DNA from: Mastigias papua
Lineage: Eukaryota; Cnidaria; Scyphozoa; Rhizostomeae; Mastigiidae
NCBI GenBank assembly: GCA_964019165.1
Contig: OZ025271.1
Coordinates: 7,740,275 to 7,804,274, forward strand
DNA: 64,000 nt
Direction of reading: 5' to 3'
The notes beneath the pieces are model-generated. The model was not told the DNA's origin. It saw nothing but the letters and a program-made list of their open reading frames with translations, and did no database searches. Positions 9,171-21,700 of the stretch are shown piece by piece (the first letter of the stretch is position 1; every line of letters begins with the position of its first letter). Made by a program: the position numbers and the translations under genes.

Positions 9171-11539
9171 ATATTGTATGGTAAAGAATGGCAGCTCATG
9201 TTGTGACTTGGCTTATTCACTCCTTGCTGCTTTTCAATTTTGGGAGTAGACCTATCAGATATGTTCATAGATGTATCACAGATGAGCAATGATGGGGTTT
9301 GGAAAGGTTTATTAGGATGTGTAGGATTGTAAAGAGTGCAGGGCCCTAGAATGTTTATGTTTTTGGAAAATAACATGCAGCCCATTTTTTCTTTTTGGTG
9401 CTGACCAATGAAGCTCTGTTTTTTGTTGACTATTAAGAAACAATCCTATTTCTACAAAAGACCTTTGATATCTTGAAGTTTACTGAGTGGTGTGAAACTA
9501 TTGCAGAATTCGCAAGAGAGTATGACAATAGTAAAGAATTTACCCACATGGTATGGAAATGTAAAGTGTGTCGCATACCCTATATCCATTGCTAAATAAT
9601 CTATAAAGATGAGTCTTATGGAAATGCCAAGGATGGCCTCAGATTACTAGATTTGAAATGTGAACTCAAATAATGTAAACTAAAGTTGGTTTACCTCTTT
9701 TCAAATGCTATAGATTAAAACTTTTTAGGCCATCACTAGAGACGTTATTATCACATATTAACTTTTTGAAGAGAACCATGGGGCACCAGGGGCCAGTCCC
9801 TAGAAACATGTTATGGATCAATCTCTCAATATCGTCAGAAAATGCCACTTAGTGTATTAGGAAAGTATGCTTACATCCTTGATCTTCACTCTTTGATGGA
9901 AAATATGATCTCACCCTCTAATCTCTGTGGCACAAGTCTTAAAACTGAGAACTTTGATCTTTTGACTAGAAATCTTATCTTGAGAGAGCCTAGTCAAACA
10001 AATGCAAAGGGGATGGGATTAAAATACCTAGCCAAATTCTGAGATTCCTGGAAGATGCTGCCCACAGCCTCCTGGCTACCAGCTTTTAGCTGAAGTATGC
10101 CCTTTGCTTATAAATTTATGAAGAAAACTGCTGTCGTGTGTATGCCATTCTAATAGGAAAAGTAGCGCAACAGAATATTTCGTAAATGTGCCTACACGTA
10201 AATATGCAGAGATTGGTACACTTCCTGAATAGCGTTAACTGTGGCCTTGATAGAGGCTCTTCAATGCATACAATGCGACCGGTATGCCATCCTTTAGCAA
10301 TATCTAATCAAAATCATCTAAACTTTGTCTGCCGAGTTAGTGAGGGGAAAAGTGCAGTTTTAAAGCAAACTTGTGCACATTTTGAGACCAGACTGAAACT
10401 TGCCACAGTTGTAGATCTTGACCCATGTGTCAAAAATCCGATGAGAACCTATCTCGAAACTGCCCCCAAAGATCCCATGGTGATGACGCCATCATAAGGA
10501 AGACATTGCTTTGCCAAAAGCTTAATCAAAATATATAAAAGTAAAGCTCTTTTAATGCTAATTAAAGTTTGCTTAAGAACCATGCTATCAAAATGCACCA
10601 TTCAAAAGATACGGGGTTCAAAATCTACAACTGTGCCAAGTTTCATGCTGGTCTCCCAATCTGCGCAATCGTTTTGGTTTTGCCCCTCGCTAAGTAGACA
10701 ACTGAATATCTCAAAGCTGCCGAGTAAATTCATGATTTTTTATTATTATGGGGTGGTAAACCCCCTCCTCATACTCCCCCATATTGCCGCCCCTATTTAC
10801 CATATATACATATAGTATAAGCTTTAGTAAGTCCCCATTTATGCAAATACACCCCCTTATCTTTCATGGAAGTAAGTCATCAAATAAGTTCTTGAGGCAC
10901 GAAGAATATTACCAGATAAGAACACATCTGTAAAGAACGGCACATGCTCTGAATTAGTGGTGTGTTTAGGAAGTACATGGATGTTTTTGAAGAAATCTAG
11001 AAACTGTTTAGTACTAGCCAGCGTTCTTGAGAATCTCCACAAATATCCTCACTTACATTGTTGTTGTTGTTGTCTGTAGAAAGTCAAAGGAATTGATTGC
11101 TAGTCAGCGAATGTTGTTGTTACTAGGATTTAAAATGTTGATGAAATATTTTTTATGCTTCCATCTGATGGTTCATAATCTTTTCATTAGGAACTTAACA
11201 CTTGACACTTTAGCTGGTTTTGTAGCTATCAAGTAAGTTAATTGGCACTAGGGGATTTCAATGGGGGTATAAGTTTATTAGCTGTAGGAGAGAAACATTT
11301 AACAATCATCAGGTAGACGGTGGTTATTGATGAGTAATAGCTATTTTCGTTTTACTCTTAGTGTGAAAATGCAAAATGCTTATATATAGCATACAGAAGA
11401 TTTAACACCGGCAGTTCATTATAAAAATTGACAAATAGCAGTGTAGGAATTAATATGTCTGAAAATGAATTTTTTGTAAGTATAGGCAGACCTTCATATG
11501 CAAAGAGCGTTTACAATAACGAACAGAATTGAATGTAAG

Positions 11540-11880
11540 AGAAGCTATAAGTAATAACAGAGTGAAATAGCAGGTGGCCAGTAGGAAGAAAAGAAGAATA
11601 GAGAGTCCTAGAGGTAGGCTATGTGGATGAATAGTTGATAGTGTCTAATGTTCTTTGGTAAATTGGTGCTGCCATCCTATTCGATGGGCTCACTTGTAGC
11701 ACAATATGGATGACTTTTAATTTTGCATTCTTTTTCTTGCAGACAGAATCTGGAAAAGAAAGTTGAATCTTAGATTAACCCTCTGTGTTATTGAATAGAT
11801 AAGTGCCTGCTTGAGAAAGAGAATTGCATTTAGGTGCCGAAATGGTTTTTTGTTGGATAAGTTAAAGGTATGTGTCTTTT
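11540..11880 (+). repeat. Old duplicated block, copy 2
   Basis: This matches copy 1 at 8690-9170 with many substitutions and small gaps. A further pair of shared short segments (TTGACTATTAAGAAACAATCC near 9425 and GTTTACTATTAAAAAGCAAT near 12530, each followed by CTATTTCTACAAAA) suggests that the duplication originally covered about 0.9 kb or more. Confidence 0.55.
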
Positions 11881-14617
11881 TTTAAAATTTTGTAGTAGAA
11901 AATATGAGTTGATGATAAAGCCTGGCTTTTTCATAGCTTGGTCTTTGGGGTGGGGGCGGGTTTAGGGCTTTGCACAAAGAAGTGGGGTCACCCTCCTAGT
12001 AAGGTAACTCTACTGGTACCCTCATCTATTGCTTTTCGTCTTTCAGTTTACATGTCAGGTAGGTTCATCCTATGCCTAGGGTCGCACTATCATCTAGGTG
12101 GGGTAACCCTCCTAGGAGGGCTAGCTGTTTGTTTACTTAAGCCATGTAAAAGCTCTGGATAGGACGACTCAAGGAACAGGGCTATCTGAGTGGGCCTCAA
12201 TATGATATAAATGACGTAGTGTAGCATTCGGGTACCACATTTTCTATCACAAAAAGAGGATGTATAAACAGTTAATAGTGATAACAAATTTACATGTAAA
12301 GTAGGGCTATGTTTTGAACCTTCTCCTTGTAGAAGGGCCCTTAGTAATTTCCTCTTTAGCATCAACCCAAATATTGTCAACTGGTGGAATGAGTAGCGAG
12401 ATTTCAAAATTAGTAGTCAATGGTGTAGTATTATAAAGGATGTTTAGCTCCACACCTTTCAGATCCATTGATAATAAAATCCTGCCCTTTTTCAACCTTC
12501 ATTGTTGTCTTATTCACATCAGCTTATTGTTTACTATTAAAAAGCAATCCTATTTCTACAAAAACACATGGTACACAGTTTTTGTATAAAAATATACTTA
12601 TAAAACTATTCTGGTTCAGAATTGCTGAAAGTTTTGGACAATTTAAGAATAATGCATGGCTCTGGCGTCATCAAGACATGATATTTGTTGTATTTGAGCT
12701 ACAGTACTGCCTGTAACTTAACTTTTTCATTGTCGATAGAATGTTGATTATTCTGCTCCACTTTTATTTTTCTTTTTGATGAAGTAGACATCAATAGAGA
12801 TTAACGTATAATCCTTTGATTTTAAGACGTATTTACACCTGTGATGTTTAAGATTAATTTAAGAATAATCTAAGGCTCAGAACCGAAAACATTTTAGAGT
12901 ATTGAGGCTCAGCAAGAACTAAGGTATTTTAAGAATAAAGTGTGTATGTGGAGGCTGTTGTTGTTGTTGTTATTGTTTGAATGGTGTGATAATATCAAAC
13001 CTTTGTGCGCATGTTCAGCTTGAACAATGAAATTGGATGAAGTAATGGAAATGGAGCTCAAGAAAACATAAGTTCAATATTTTTTTGACATTGAACATGA
13101 TGGAAGCCTCTGATTTTCTCATTCTGTTGTGAAGTTCGCTAAAGTGCAAATGGAAATAGTGATTGGAAAACAGGGGCATGCAGATGATGATGGAATTAGG
13201 CAGAAGATGAGAATGAGGTCAAACCCAGCAACAATTCGAATGCCTGCCGATGAAGGAACATGAAAATCACCTGTACCGGCAATGGCATGCAAGTAGAGAG
13301 GAGAAAAAATACAGTTGTGAGGATGAGATTAAATTGCCCCCTTCATAACTGTCTACCATCAGGACTAAACCTTCATACTTGAGGTAATTAATTTAGTACT
13401 TACACACGAAGGGGGAGAGAGTTCACGCAAAGCGTACCCCATGCGTTCAAGGGGAGTGGCTCTGTTGTCGTTGGTGACAAAATTCAACTCAGATTGAGTT
13501 TTTGTAACCATGGTCTCTGAGAATAAAAGCAGTATGCAACAGTGATAAATAGTAAGGTGCAGCAGGCAAACATGGTGTAGATATTAATGACGGGGGCACT
13601 ACTACAATGACTATTTGCAGTCCCTCACATTTGTACAGTCTTTTTTTGCGGAATTCACAACTTGATATTTTAAGACATTTCTGTTAGAATTAGGGGGATG
13701 GGGAGTGGTTGGATATGTAAGATTATGTACGAAATGGGGAATCATACCAAGCATACATGTGCGCACGATGGAGGAGAGGGGTCGTATCACTTTAATGACC
13801 CACTATTAGGTTCTAGTCAAGTACATCGCCGCTTAGCTACGGATAGCGCAGCATTTGCACCCAACATTGTGGGCACTTGTGCAAAAATGTTGGGCATAGT
13901 TTGTATTTGGTCAAAAATGCTGGATATTGTAGGATATTGTTGGGTAATGTTGGAATGGTTTAGTCACCCTACCCAACAAATTCACATTCTCGCAAGCGCA
14001 ATGGTTAAAACCGGTCCCATTTTGAATTCATATTATCGTTATTATCATTATCAATTCATTTATTCTTGGATATAAAAATACAGCAGCTAAAATGAAAAAA
14101 TTGCTAATTAGTTCCAACGTTAAAATAAGTATATATAATATTACATGAGAAGATAAAGTAATTAAAGTTCATCAAAATAGACAATTAAAACGGATATCTA
14201 AAACTCATAAATAGCTCAAGCTAGGGATAAATATGCGACATAATATAGAAAGACAGTTTTCGCCGTACCAGCTTTTAGCTTCTTTTTCAAATTTCTTGGG
14301 TTGAGGGAAGTTATGGGTACCGATAGAAGACCAAAAATCAAAAAGAAATCCATTGAAATGCTATTACATAACCCCCTTTTATTTCTCCTCTCTTTTCTGA
14401 TTTTGCTGCACCTATCCTTTATTTCAACATTTTCTTCGCTATCACGCGAAATTTCAATCAATTCATTTCCATTTCATTTAATAGTTATATAGACAGGTAG
14501 CACTTTTGCAATAGTTGAGTTTGAAGTGGCCTCTCACTTCCAACTAATTAAAGCAAAACATAAAATGTTAAACCTAGCACGCGGCTCTCATCGATTTTTG
14601 CATCTCCACGGTAATTT

Positions 14618-14680
14618 GAGAGTGATAGCAACTATGAGAGTGATAGTAACTATGAGAGTGATAGCAACTATGAGAGTGAT
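14618..14680. repeat. 18-bp minisatellite, 3.5 copies
   Basis: The unit GAGAGTGATAGCAACTAT is repeated at 14618, 14636 and 14654, with a partial copy at 14672. The period is exactly 18. Confidence 0.85.
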
Positions 14681-15196
14681 GAGAATCATTGCAGAAGAAG
14701 TCAGGAACGAGTAACCGGGATCATATAATGTAACTTTTTAGCAGCAAATCCATAAATTACTTACTATGCCGTTACTATTGGAGAATCTGATAGGGTGTAA
14801 CGCAGACCGTTCTGGCACGAGCTTGTCCCATCCTCAGCAAATAAAATGGAGAACTGAAGATTTCTATGTATAATCATGGAAAACAAGGTGGATAATATAT
14901 TGAATATCCTGGTGTATCCTGCATTGATTTTCATCGTTGCTACCATTCTCAAGTCTCCAGTTGACATTTGAGTTAATAGAGCATTGTCGATCCTGGATCC
15001 TTTGCTGGATGTGCACTTAGAACAAGATCAATTGCCGTAAGAAGTACTAAAAGTTCATTTGAAGTTTCCTATAGAAACATATGGTGTCTTTCACCCCACT
15101 CCCGACTAATGCAGCCCGTTCTTAAATGAAGAGTACTTAAATGAATGTCACCAACTCGGCATGCAATTTAATTTTTATTCCAGAGTGACAGCTCAA

Positions 15197-15752
15197 ATGG
15201 AGTCATCTCCTGAGCGAGATAATTTTGTAAAGCTTTCTTATATACTCTTGGACGTTGTTGCGGGGCATTTACGAGAGTATTTCGTAAAAGTATGGGATCA
15301 AAAGTATCCAAATGAGAAGTGGCATGATGACGTTGCAAAGAGAGATCTCAAGCTCCAGAGCTTGCTTGTAACAAGAGATGGGAGACAGAAACAGGATATA
15401 TATTCGCTGAAGATTCTAAAAGGAAATGAACAGGAATGGGACATTACAACAGTAATAAAAGCTCTTTTGGACTCTGGCTTCAAACTGATGGATGGCTGTC
15501 GGGCTCCCGATCAGAGAACCCTTCCATTGCGTGAAAGCGAAGAAATTGAAATTATTAGGGGAATACGTAACACAGACTATGGTCATACATCAAGCATGTC
15601 ATGTTCATTGGATGAATTCATTCACATAATGGACAAAATCAGAAGTGTTGCAAAGAATCTGTTTGGTAAAGAAGCAAAGAAAGAAATTTACAAAATTGAG
15701 GTGTCCCCAAGCACACCAAACATGAGAGAACAAGTAGATAAGCTTCGTAAGG
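15197..15752 (+). CDS. NLR exon 1: DZIP3-type HEPN domain
   Basis: An acceptor (TTTTTATTCCAG at about 15172-15183) precedes a short leader and then ATG at 15197 in good context, so an upstream non-coding exon is expected. The exon gives 185 codons plus one base and ends AAGG|GTACGT. Helical blocks typical of the DZIP3/hRUL138 HEPN family are present: NFVKLSYILLDVVAGHLREYF, KYPNEKW, FKLMDGCRAP, and IRNTDYGHTS followed by a last helix (FIHIMDKIRSVAKNLFG). R124 and H130 in RNTDYGH fit the R-x(4-6)-H catalytic pattern of HEPN RNases. In this family the domain is found on NLR-like and ubiquitin-ligase-like proteins. Confidence 0.8.
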
Positions 15753-18700
15753 GTACGTTTCATGTACGCAATAAGTACTTTTTCAACCTCACCTATCCAT
15801 TATTTTGATTTACCTCTGATTTGTAAACGATTATAATTCTTCTCATACAGCAGACAATTTTTCAATTAACCTTTGAGTGATGATTGCCTATGATTGGTTC
15901 GAAATGTTACATGAATTTTTCGAAATAAACCATTGAATTTTCGGTTTTAAGGGACAAAGTTTTGAATTCTCGTCCCTATTTTTAGTCGACGTCATATCAA
16001 AACTTCTACATAAGTCTCGTGCCCTTTGATCTGTGTCTTAATTTGCTTTGCTTATTACTCAACTGTAATTCTTGATATTTCTGCTACTTTGCGTAGATAC
16101 TTACGTTGCATTACAAGTTTATCTGCTGTTCCTAGAAAATTTTCCTGCGGGTATAGGAGCATGCATATGCAAAAAAATGGGCATGAATTGTTATACAATG
16201 GCGTAGTTCGTAGACATGGGCGGGGTTTTGTACAATGAGACTCTGCCAACATGGTTAAATGTCACAGCCATACAAAAACTTAGAGAAGTCCGCAATTGTG
16301 GAGGAAAGGGAGAGCAGGCCATAAACAATTGAGCTAGATTGGATTGCTCAGAATTATCAGTCCAGTTGAAAACTTTGGTGCTTTGTATATTATAGATCTG
16401 CTCCATGTCTGCATAAAAGGAAACCTGTGGTGTTGCGCCCAGAAAACATATTGACATAGCACCCTTAAGAACTTTGGAAAACATCCTTTTGCAGAATAGT
16501 CTGTAGAATTGATCTTTATAGTAGGATAGAGAATTTTATCCCTCAACTTGGTTTCATCAATTATTGAAGGTTTAAAACTAAAGAGAGTCGAAATCAACTA
16601 TGATAGATCAACTATGATAGACTCTAATCTGTAGCCAACATCTTCCATGCAAAGTGATTTCACCCAGCCCAGGAAATACTTAAACTTCAACCATTTACCA
16701 CTTTCTCAATATCAAATTGTCGCAGTATGTACGGAAGATTTCATAGGGATACCTATAGATTATGCTTTGGTCTACCTGAGCCTTATCTGAAGTACAATGG
16801 TCTTTGTGGAAAGATAGAAAATGAACAAAACTGTTGTGCTTTTTGCAAGTAGGCGTTTTCTGACATTTAAGGCGCTTGAACGAACAAAGCCTTTTAAGGA
16901 GGAGACCACAAATGAATATGACTAGAGGAGACGCAATTAATGCATTCAAATTTGCCGAGATGCAGTTCCTTGACAGGCATGAAAATTTTGGTCTAGTTTG
17001 TCCACAACAGCAAAAAATTTGCCTTGATAGTTTGGACTCTTGAACGTTGAGCTCCCTGGCTTTTTTATATACCATTCAAGAGCCCCATGTCTCGGCAATC
17101 AAGTTGTATGTTTCTCTTTCGAAACCAGGAGCCTATGAATCTGGCTATGTTCTTTAATTTGTGCTGCAATGCACTTTCTGCTGCTCATATCCCTTTTGTT
17201 ATTAATAAATTGTTCCACATTCTATTTAGATTTGGAAAGCAGGGTTGATGCCTTGGAAGGAAAGGCAGTTTTAAGTATGTCTTCTTTGTCAGACTTTGAG
17301 TTTGTTATTTCTCCAGTGATCTACATCTCATCTATTGCATAAATTTATTGATTTATTTGGTTGGTTGGGAACCATATCTTCAGCTTAGCATGGCTCAGTT
17401 TTATAACAGTAAAGCTGGTCCATGATCTGCATCCACCCCCAAAGACATTGAGTATTCATTCATTGTATAAGCATTGCATGGAATTGGCCTCTTCGAGATG
17501 AACGGCTACGGGGAGAGATTCTAGGCACCATTGATAGACCAACGAGCGAGCAGAAAATTATACGGATGACTGCTTACCTTGAAAGAAATGTGAGGTTATT
17601 GAAATATGTTGTGGAGTTCGACTACAATCTGAGCCATCATCCTTCTTTTAAAATTCCTTCTTTTAAAAGTCCTTCTTTCTTTCCTTCTTTTTAAAAAGAA
17701 ACTAGTGAAGAGAACAGATAGATATAATATGTATATATCAGGGTAATATCAATTAGTTCCTCGACGGGTTACCAGTAGTGAAGTAGTGTAGCTGAATATG
17801 CAGAAGTTCAGGCAGTAGAATTGACATTTTGCGATTATGTTACGAGTTGAGATTGTATATGTTCTTTTCTAGAACCATACACAGATAAAGATATTGGTAA
17901 GTTTAATTCTTTGCTTCTTTCAACTATGTCGAGGGGCCTATACTTCTTCATTAAATTTACCTCTCTACTCGCTTGCAGTATTGGCGTAGTTATGTCAGCA
18001 ATAGATTTTGCTATCCTCATGCCTCGTGCAGGTCCTTGAAGTCCTTGAAAAATGCTTGCATCTGAAATATTATTTAAAGGGGAATGAAACTCCTTGAACA
18101 TAAGAATTTGTTTTGAAAATTGATCAAACTCCTTGAAATCTGCGAATTTCTACTGTTTACTTCGTTTCCAGGAATAAAAAACCTATAAAATAATTTTGTT
18201 TTTTGATAATAATTTACTAATCTAAAGAAGCATCCAAAAGAAAATTTATAGAAAATCGTACAAGAACGCACGTGATATGCCAGGAAATGTCTCGTTATCT
18301 GGATTGTGGGCGTCCTGTGTCTTCAAGCATGCGCCGAATCTTAATTTGTAGCTCCTTGCAACTTTGTGATTTTGTGCTTAAATAGTCCTTGAAAACTCCT
18401 TAAATTTGCATATCAACATCCTGCACGAGCCCTGTATCCTAGAACTATAGATAGAATAGCCCTTATTCACTTTATGAAGTTCTCAGTCATCCCCGATGCC
18501 AAGCAAGGTATCACAGTAAAGTTGAGGCTAGCATCAGAGGCACCAGGAATAATTTTGAAGGGCAAGAGCAGGCTCCCAAGAGATGACATTCAGAAAAATT
18601 GAATACATGTAACTCTTTTAACTCTTTCTAAAGCGGGGACCTTCGGGACTTTGAAGAAGTGTCCCCTTTAACTAATTGTTCCCTGTATAGAGATTTTCAT

Positions 18701-21700
18701 TTCTGAGTATGGAGGAGCCCAAATGCATAAATATTACTGCTACAACAAAGAGAGGACATCAAAGCTGTCAAGCTCCCAAAATCTATTTTTTATGTGTTAA
18801 AAGTTGATAGTACCTCATCTTCTGTACACTTCGTGGGACAATGTTACTGAAACTAAAATATAATACACTTGCTTCTCGAGTAACTGTCAAAAACCAACTA
18901 GAACAGTGTTGCGAACTGGAAATTCTTTCGAACATACAAACTACAGCTGTAGAGAGGCTTTAACAAAAGATTTAGAAAGTATACAAAATGTTTTAGAAGA
19001 CTTGGTTGCCCTCAATCGAGAACTAAAGTCTCGAAAATGAAAGCCGCGAGAATCGTAAGACATGACATTCAATGTACATAATATTTTGTAGACCCCCATG
19101 GTAGATATTTCTTCAAACTATTGCTTTCAAGAAAACGTTTTTGCATTAGTGTCCTCTTCAAAAGGGCGTTTTAAGCACTTGGACTAAAGAAATAGTGTAC
19201 GTTTTCCGTTTTAAGAAGTGTCCGTCTTACAGAGCACAAATATACAGCATTTCCTATTGGTCTACACTAAATTCTCTTTTAAGTCCTCCTCTCAATTAAA
19301 CGCCCCCTCTCCAGTAAGCCCCCTTTCAGGACCAAGAAAATTTTTAAGCCCCCCCCTAGAACATATTGAATACTATCAAGCTTAAGCAAGCTTCATTGAA
19401 GTAAGTAAACTAAGCTTATTCACTCCCCATACACAATAGTTCTCAACCTATCAAGAATGAAAGTCATTCATTGACTTACTGCAGATGGAAAACATTCTGT
19501 ATCAACGGTTACTATGCACTTCTGAGTACTATGCACTTCTGAAACGGCGTGTATTTGAGACTGGCTGTTTATTGGAGAAATGTGATATTTGTATAGAATA
19601 GGGTAGGAATGGTAGTGAAAGGGCTTCACCCCCTGTATTATTAAGGATACGCCTTTTGTAGATAAACAAGAATATATACTAACATTAATATTTGTTTGAG
19701 AAATTTTAATTTTTAGGAACGAAACTAGAAAGTAGTGATTGAAAAAATAAACGATTTCCAGGCCATTCGACAACAACGTCTATGGAGTTCCATCAAATAG
19801 AGTGAGATGGAAATCAGAAAACTCGTGATTTAAAGAAATTTATATTTGCAAATGAAAATGTTGACAGGACAGTGACATGATATTTTGAAATAGTGGTGTA
19901 TAAGCATGTGATTGGAGACTTAGCATAGACCTAAATTTGCCCATGGATTTTGTAATATTTTATATGAATCAAAGTTACCACTTTCTGGTTTGTATTGCTG
20001 TGGTGATCTGGTTGGCCAGTATGCTCTTGCTTTGTAATTATGTGCATAACACACAAAAGACTGCGAGTTCATAGATCAACATGGCACCTGAAAACTTGTT
20101 CAAGTTGGCACAAAATGTGAGTGAAGAGAAGTTTCTCAATTGCAGCTAATTTACCTCTACTATCATGAGTAAATTACAATACATGCATAAAATATGTTAT
20201 ACGGCAGTAATGCTGTATTTATACACTGGTGTTGCAGTAATGAGCATCCGCATTGTGAATGTTAATTTCAAATCATCATACAGGCCTTCATGTAACAGCC
20301 CAGACACAGAGAGCTCCCTTTGAGTTTTGTACTATGCCGTGTTGCATAATTTCAAAGTATTTCATTTTTAACTATTGGCCCCTCAGATCGAATGTCTGTG
20401 ACACAACAATCATTCTAGAAATCTGCAAAAAGTCCTGTGTAGGATAAAATAGACCTACATAAAGTTTAAGTTAATCTTAATGAGAACATAAATGGATGTA
20501 TTTTAGGTTTCTCTCATAGCAAAAAACAAAATTATGCGCAAATCAATAGTTAAAATCATTATGTCTTTTTTCAGTTTAAAAGAATTTTGCATTTTCACCC
20601 TCAAAGTGAGCGTCTGCTTTAGAAGGGGTCATGCTAGCGACTTGCAAAACTACTGTTTGAAATAAATTGTTTAATTTATATTTTAATGGCAATGTTGAGG
20701 TTTAAATTATAGGTGTCTTACTCAAAAGCAATGAATTCATAATATACAAAATAGTTAGTTGAAATCAATTCTCTTTTCTCTGACAGAAGCATTACTTCTA
20801 CTTCTCGTTTATTACAATGAAAAGTTTCAAGACCATTTCATTTCACTAGTATTTGTAAAGAAAGCTATCAAACAGTTCTTTGAAACTGGATTGTGTGTAG
20901 AATTACTAAACTTTACTCAAACAGTAGAGAAAACCTTCCATCTCCTCACAGGCGTGGAACCATGATACTTAATAATAATAATAGTAATACACTTTATTTT
21001 AAGTTGGTGACTATAATAGCAGCAACGCTAATTAAAGCCAACGGCATAAAGAAAAATAAACAACAACATTAAATTTCTAAAATCTAGAATCATAAATACA
21101 AGTACAAGCTAGGTATATCCAAGGTTTGCAATAACTGTTTTGCAAAGCTTGCAGTTGCATTTTTCAGTTTTCCAGTTTTTGTTCCGACCCTTGAAGATTT
21201 CTAGGGTGCAAGCCTCTTTGGTTTCTCTTGGTAATGTATGCCAAAGTTTGCTTCCAACATATTGTATTGTTTTGCAAAGCTTGCAGTTGGGTTGCATTTA
21301 TTTGGAGGACAATTGTTGAGCTACTTGACTGTATCATTAGGAACAAAACCTCGGCTAGGACATGGACCTGCCTGTGGCCTACCTTAAATTCACATATTTT
21401 CATCAAATGTTGATTAAACATGATCCCATTGTTACTCAAAAACATGAAAGTATGCCTTTCCAAGATGACCATCAAATATTGATCGAAAAAAGATTCTGTT
21501 GTTGCCATAAGAAGTTTGCCTCGCCGTGGAAGCCCATATTGTTTCCACAGGTAGCATGTTGCTTCCACAGATAGCCCACACTTTCATAAAAAGCAGTTAC
21601 GCTTTTAAGCAAATTTTTCAAATGCACAAAATAAAAGCAAACAAGCCGCATTCTTTCCAAATGTTGGGTATTGCTATTAATTAGACGATTTTTTGAAACT

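Larger units (their letters stand above)
8640..15190. other. Gene-poor region with old duplications and simple repeats
   Basis: No exon with recognisable domain content was found. The region contains two diverged copies of a block (8690-9170 and 11540-11880), short GTT/TTG runs near 11055 and 12955, an 18-bp minisatellite at 14618-14680, and a short MITE-arm echo at 14816-14840. The promoter and any 5' UTR exon of the downstream NLR gene should lie here, since its first coding exon begins with an acceptor site, but I could not locate them. Confidence 0.5.

Noticed and set aside
15161..15196. Upstream in-frame ATG extending the HEPN protein by 12 residues
   Set aside because: A clear acceptor (TTTTTATTCCAG) lies between this ATG and the one at 15197, so the extension is intron sequence; the downstream ATG also has better context.
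18019..18435. MITE bounded by CTCGTGCAGG and its inverse
   Set aside because: The inverted match is only about 11 bp, with no target duplication and no second copy in the window. It is too weak to list as an element.
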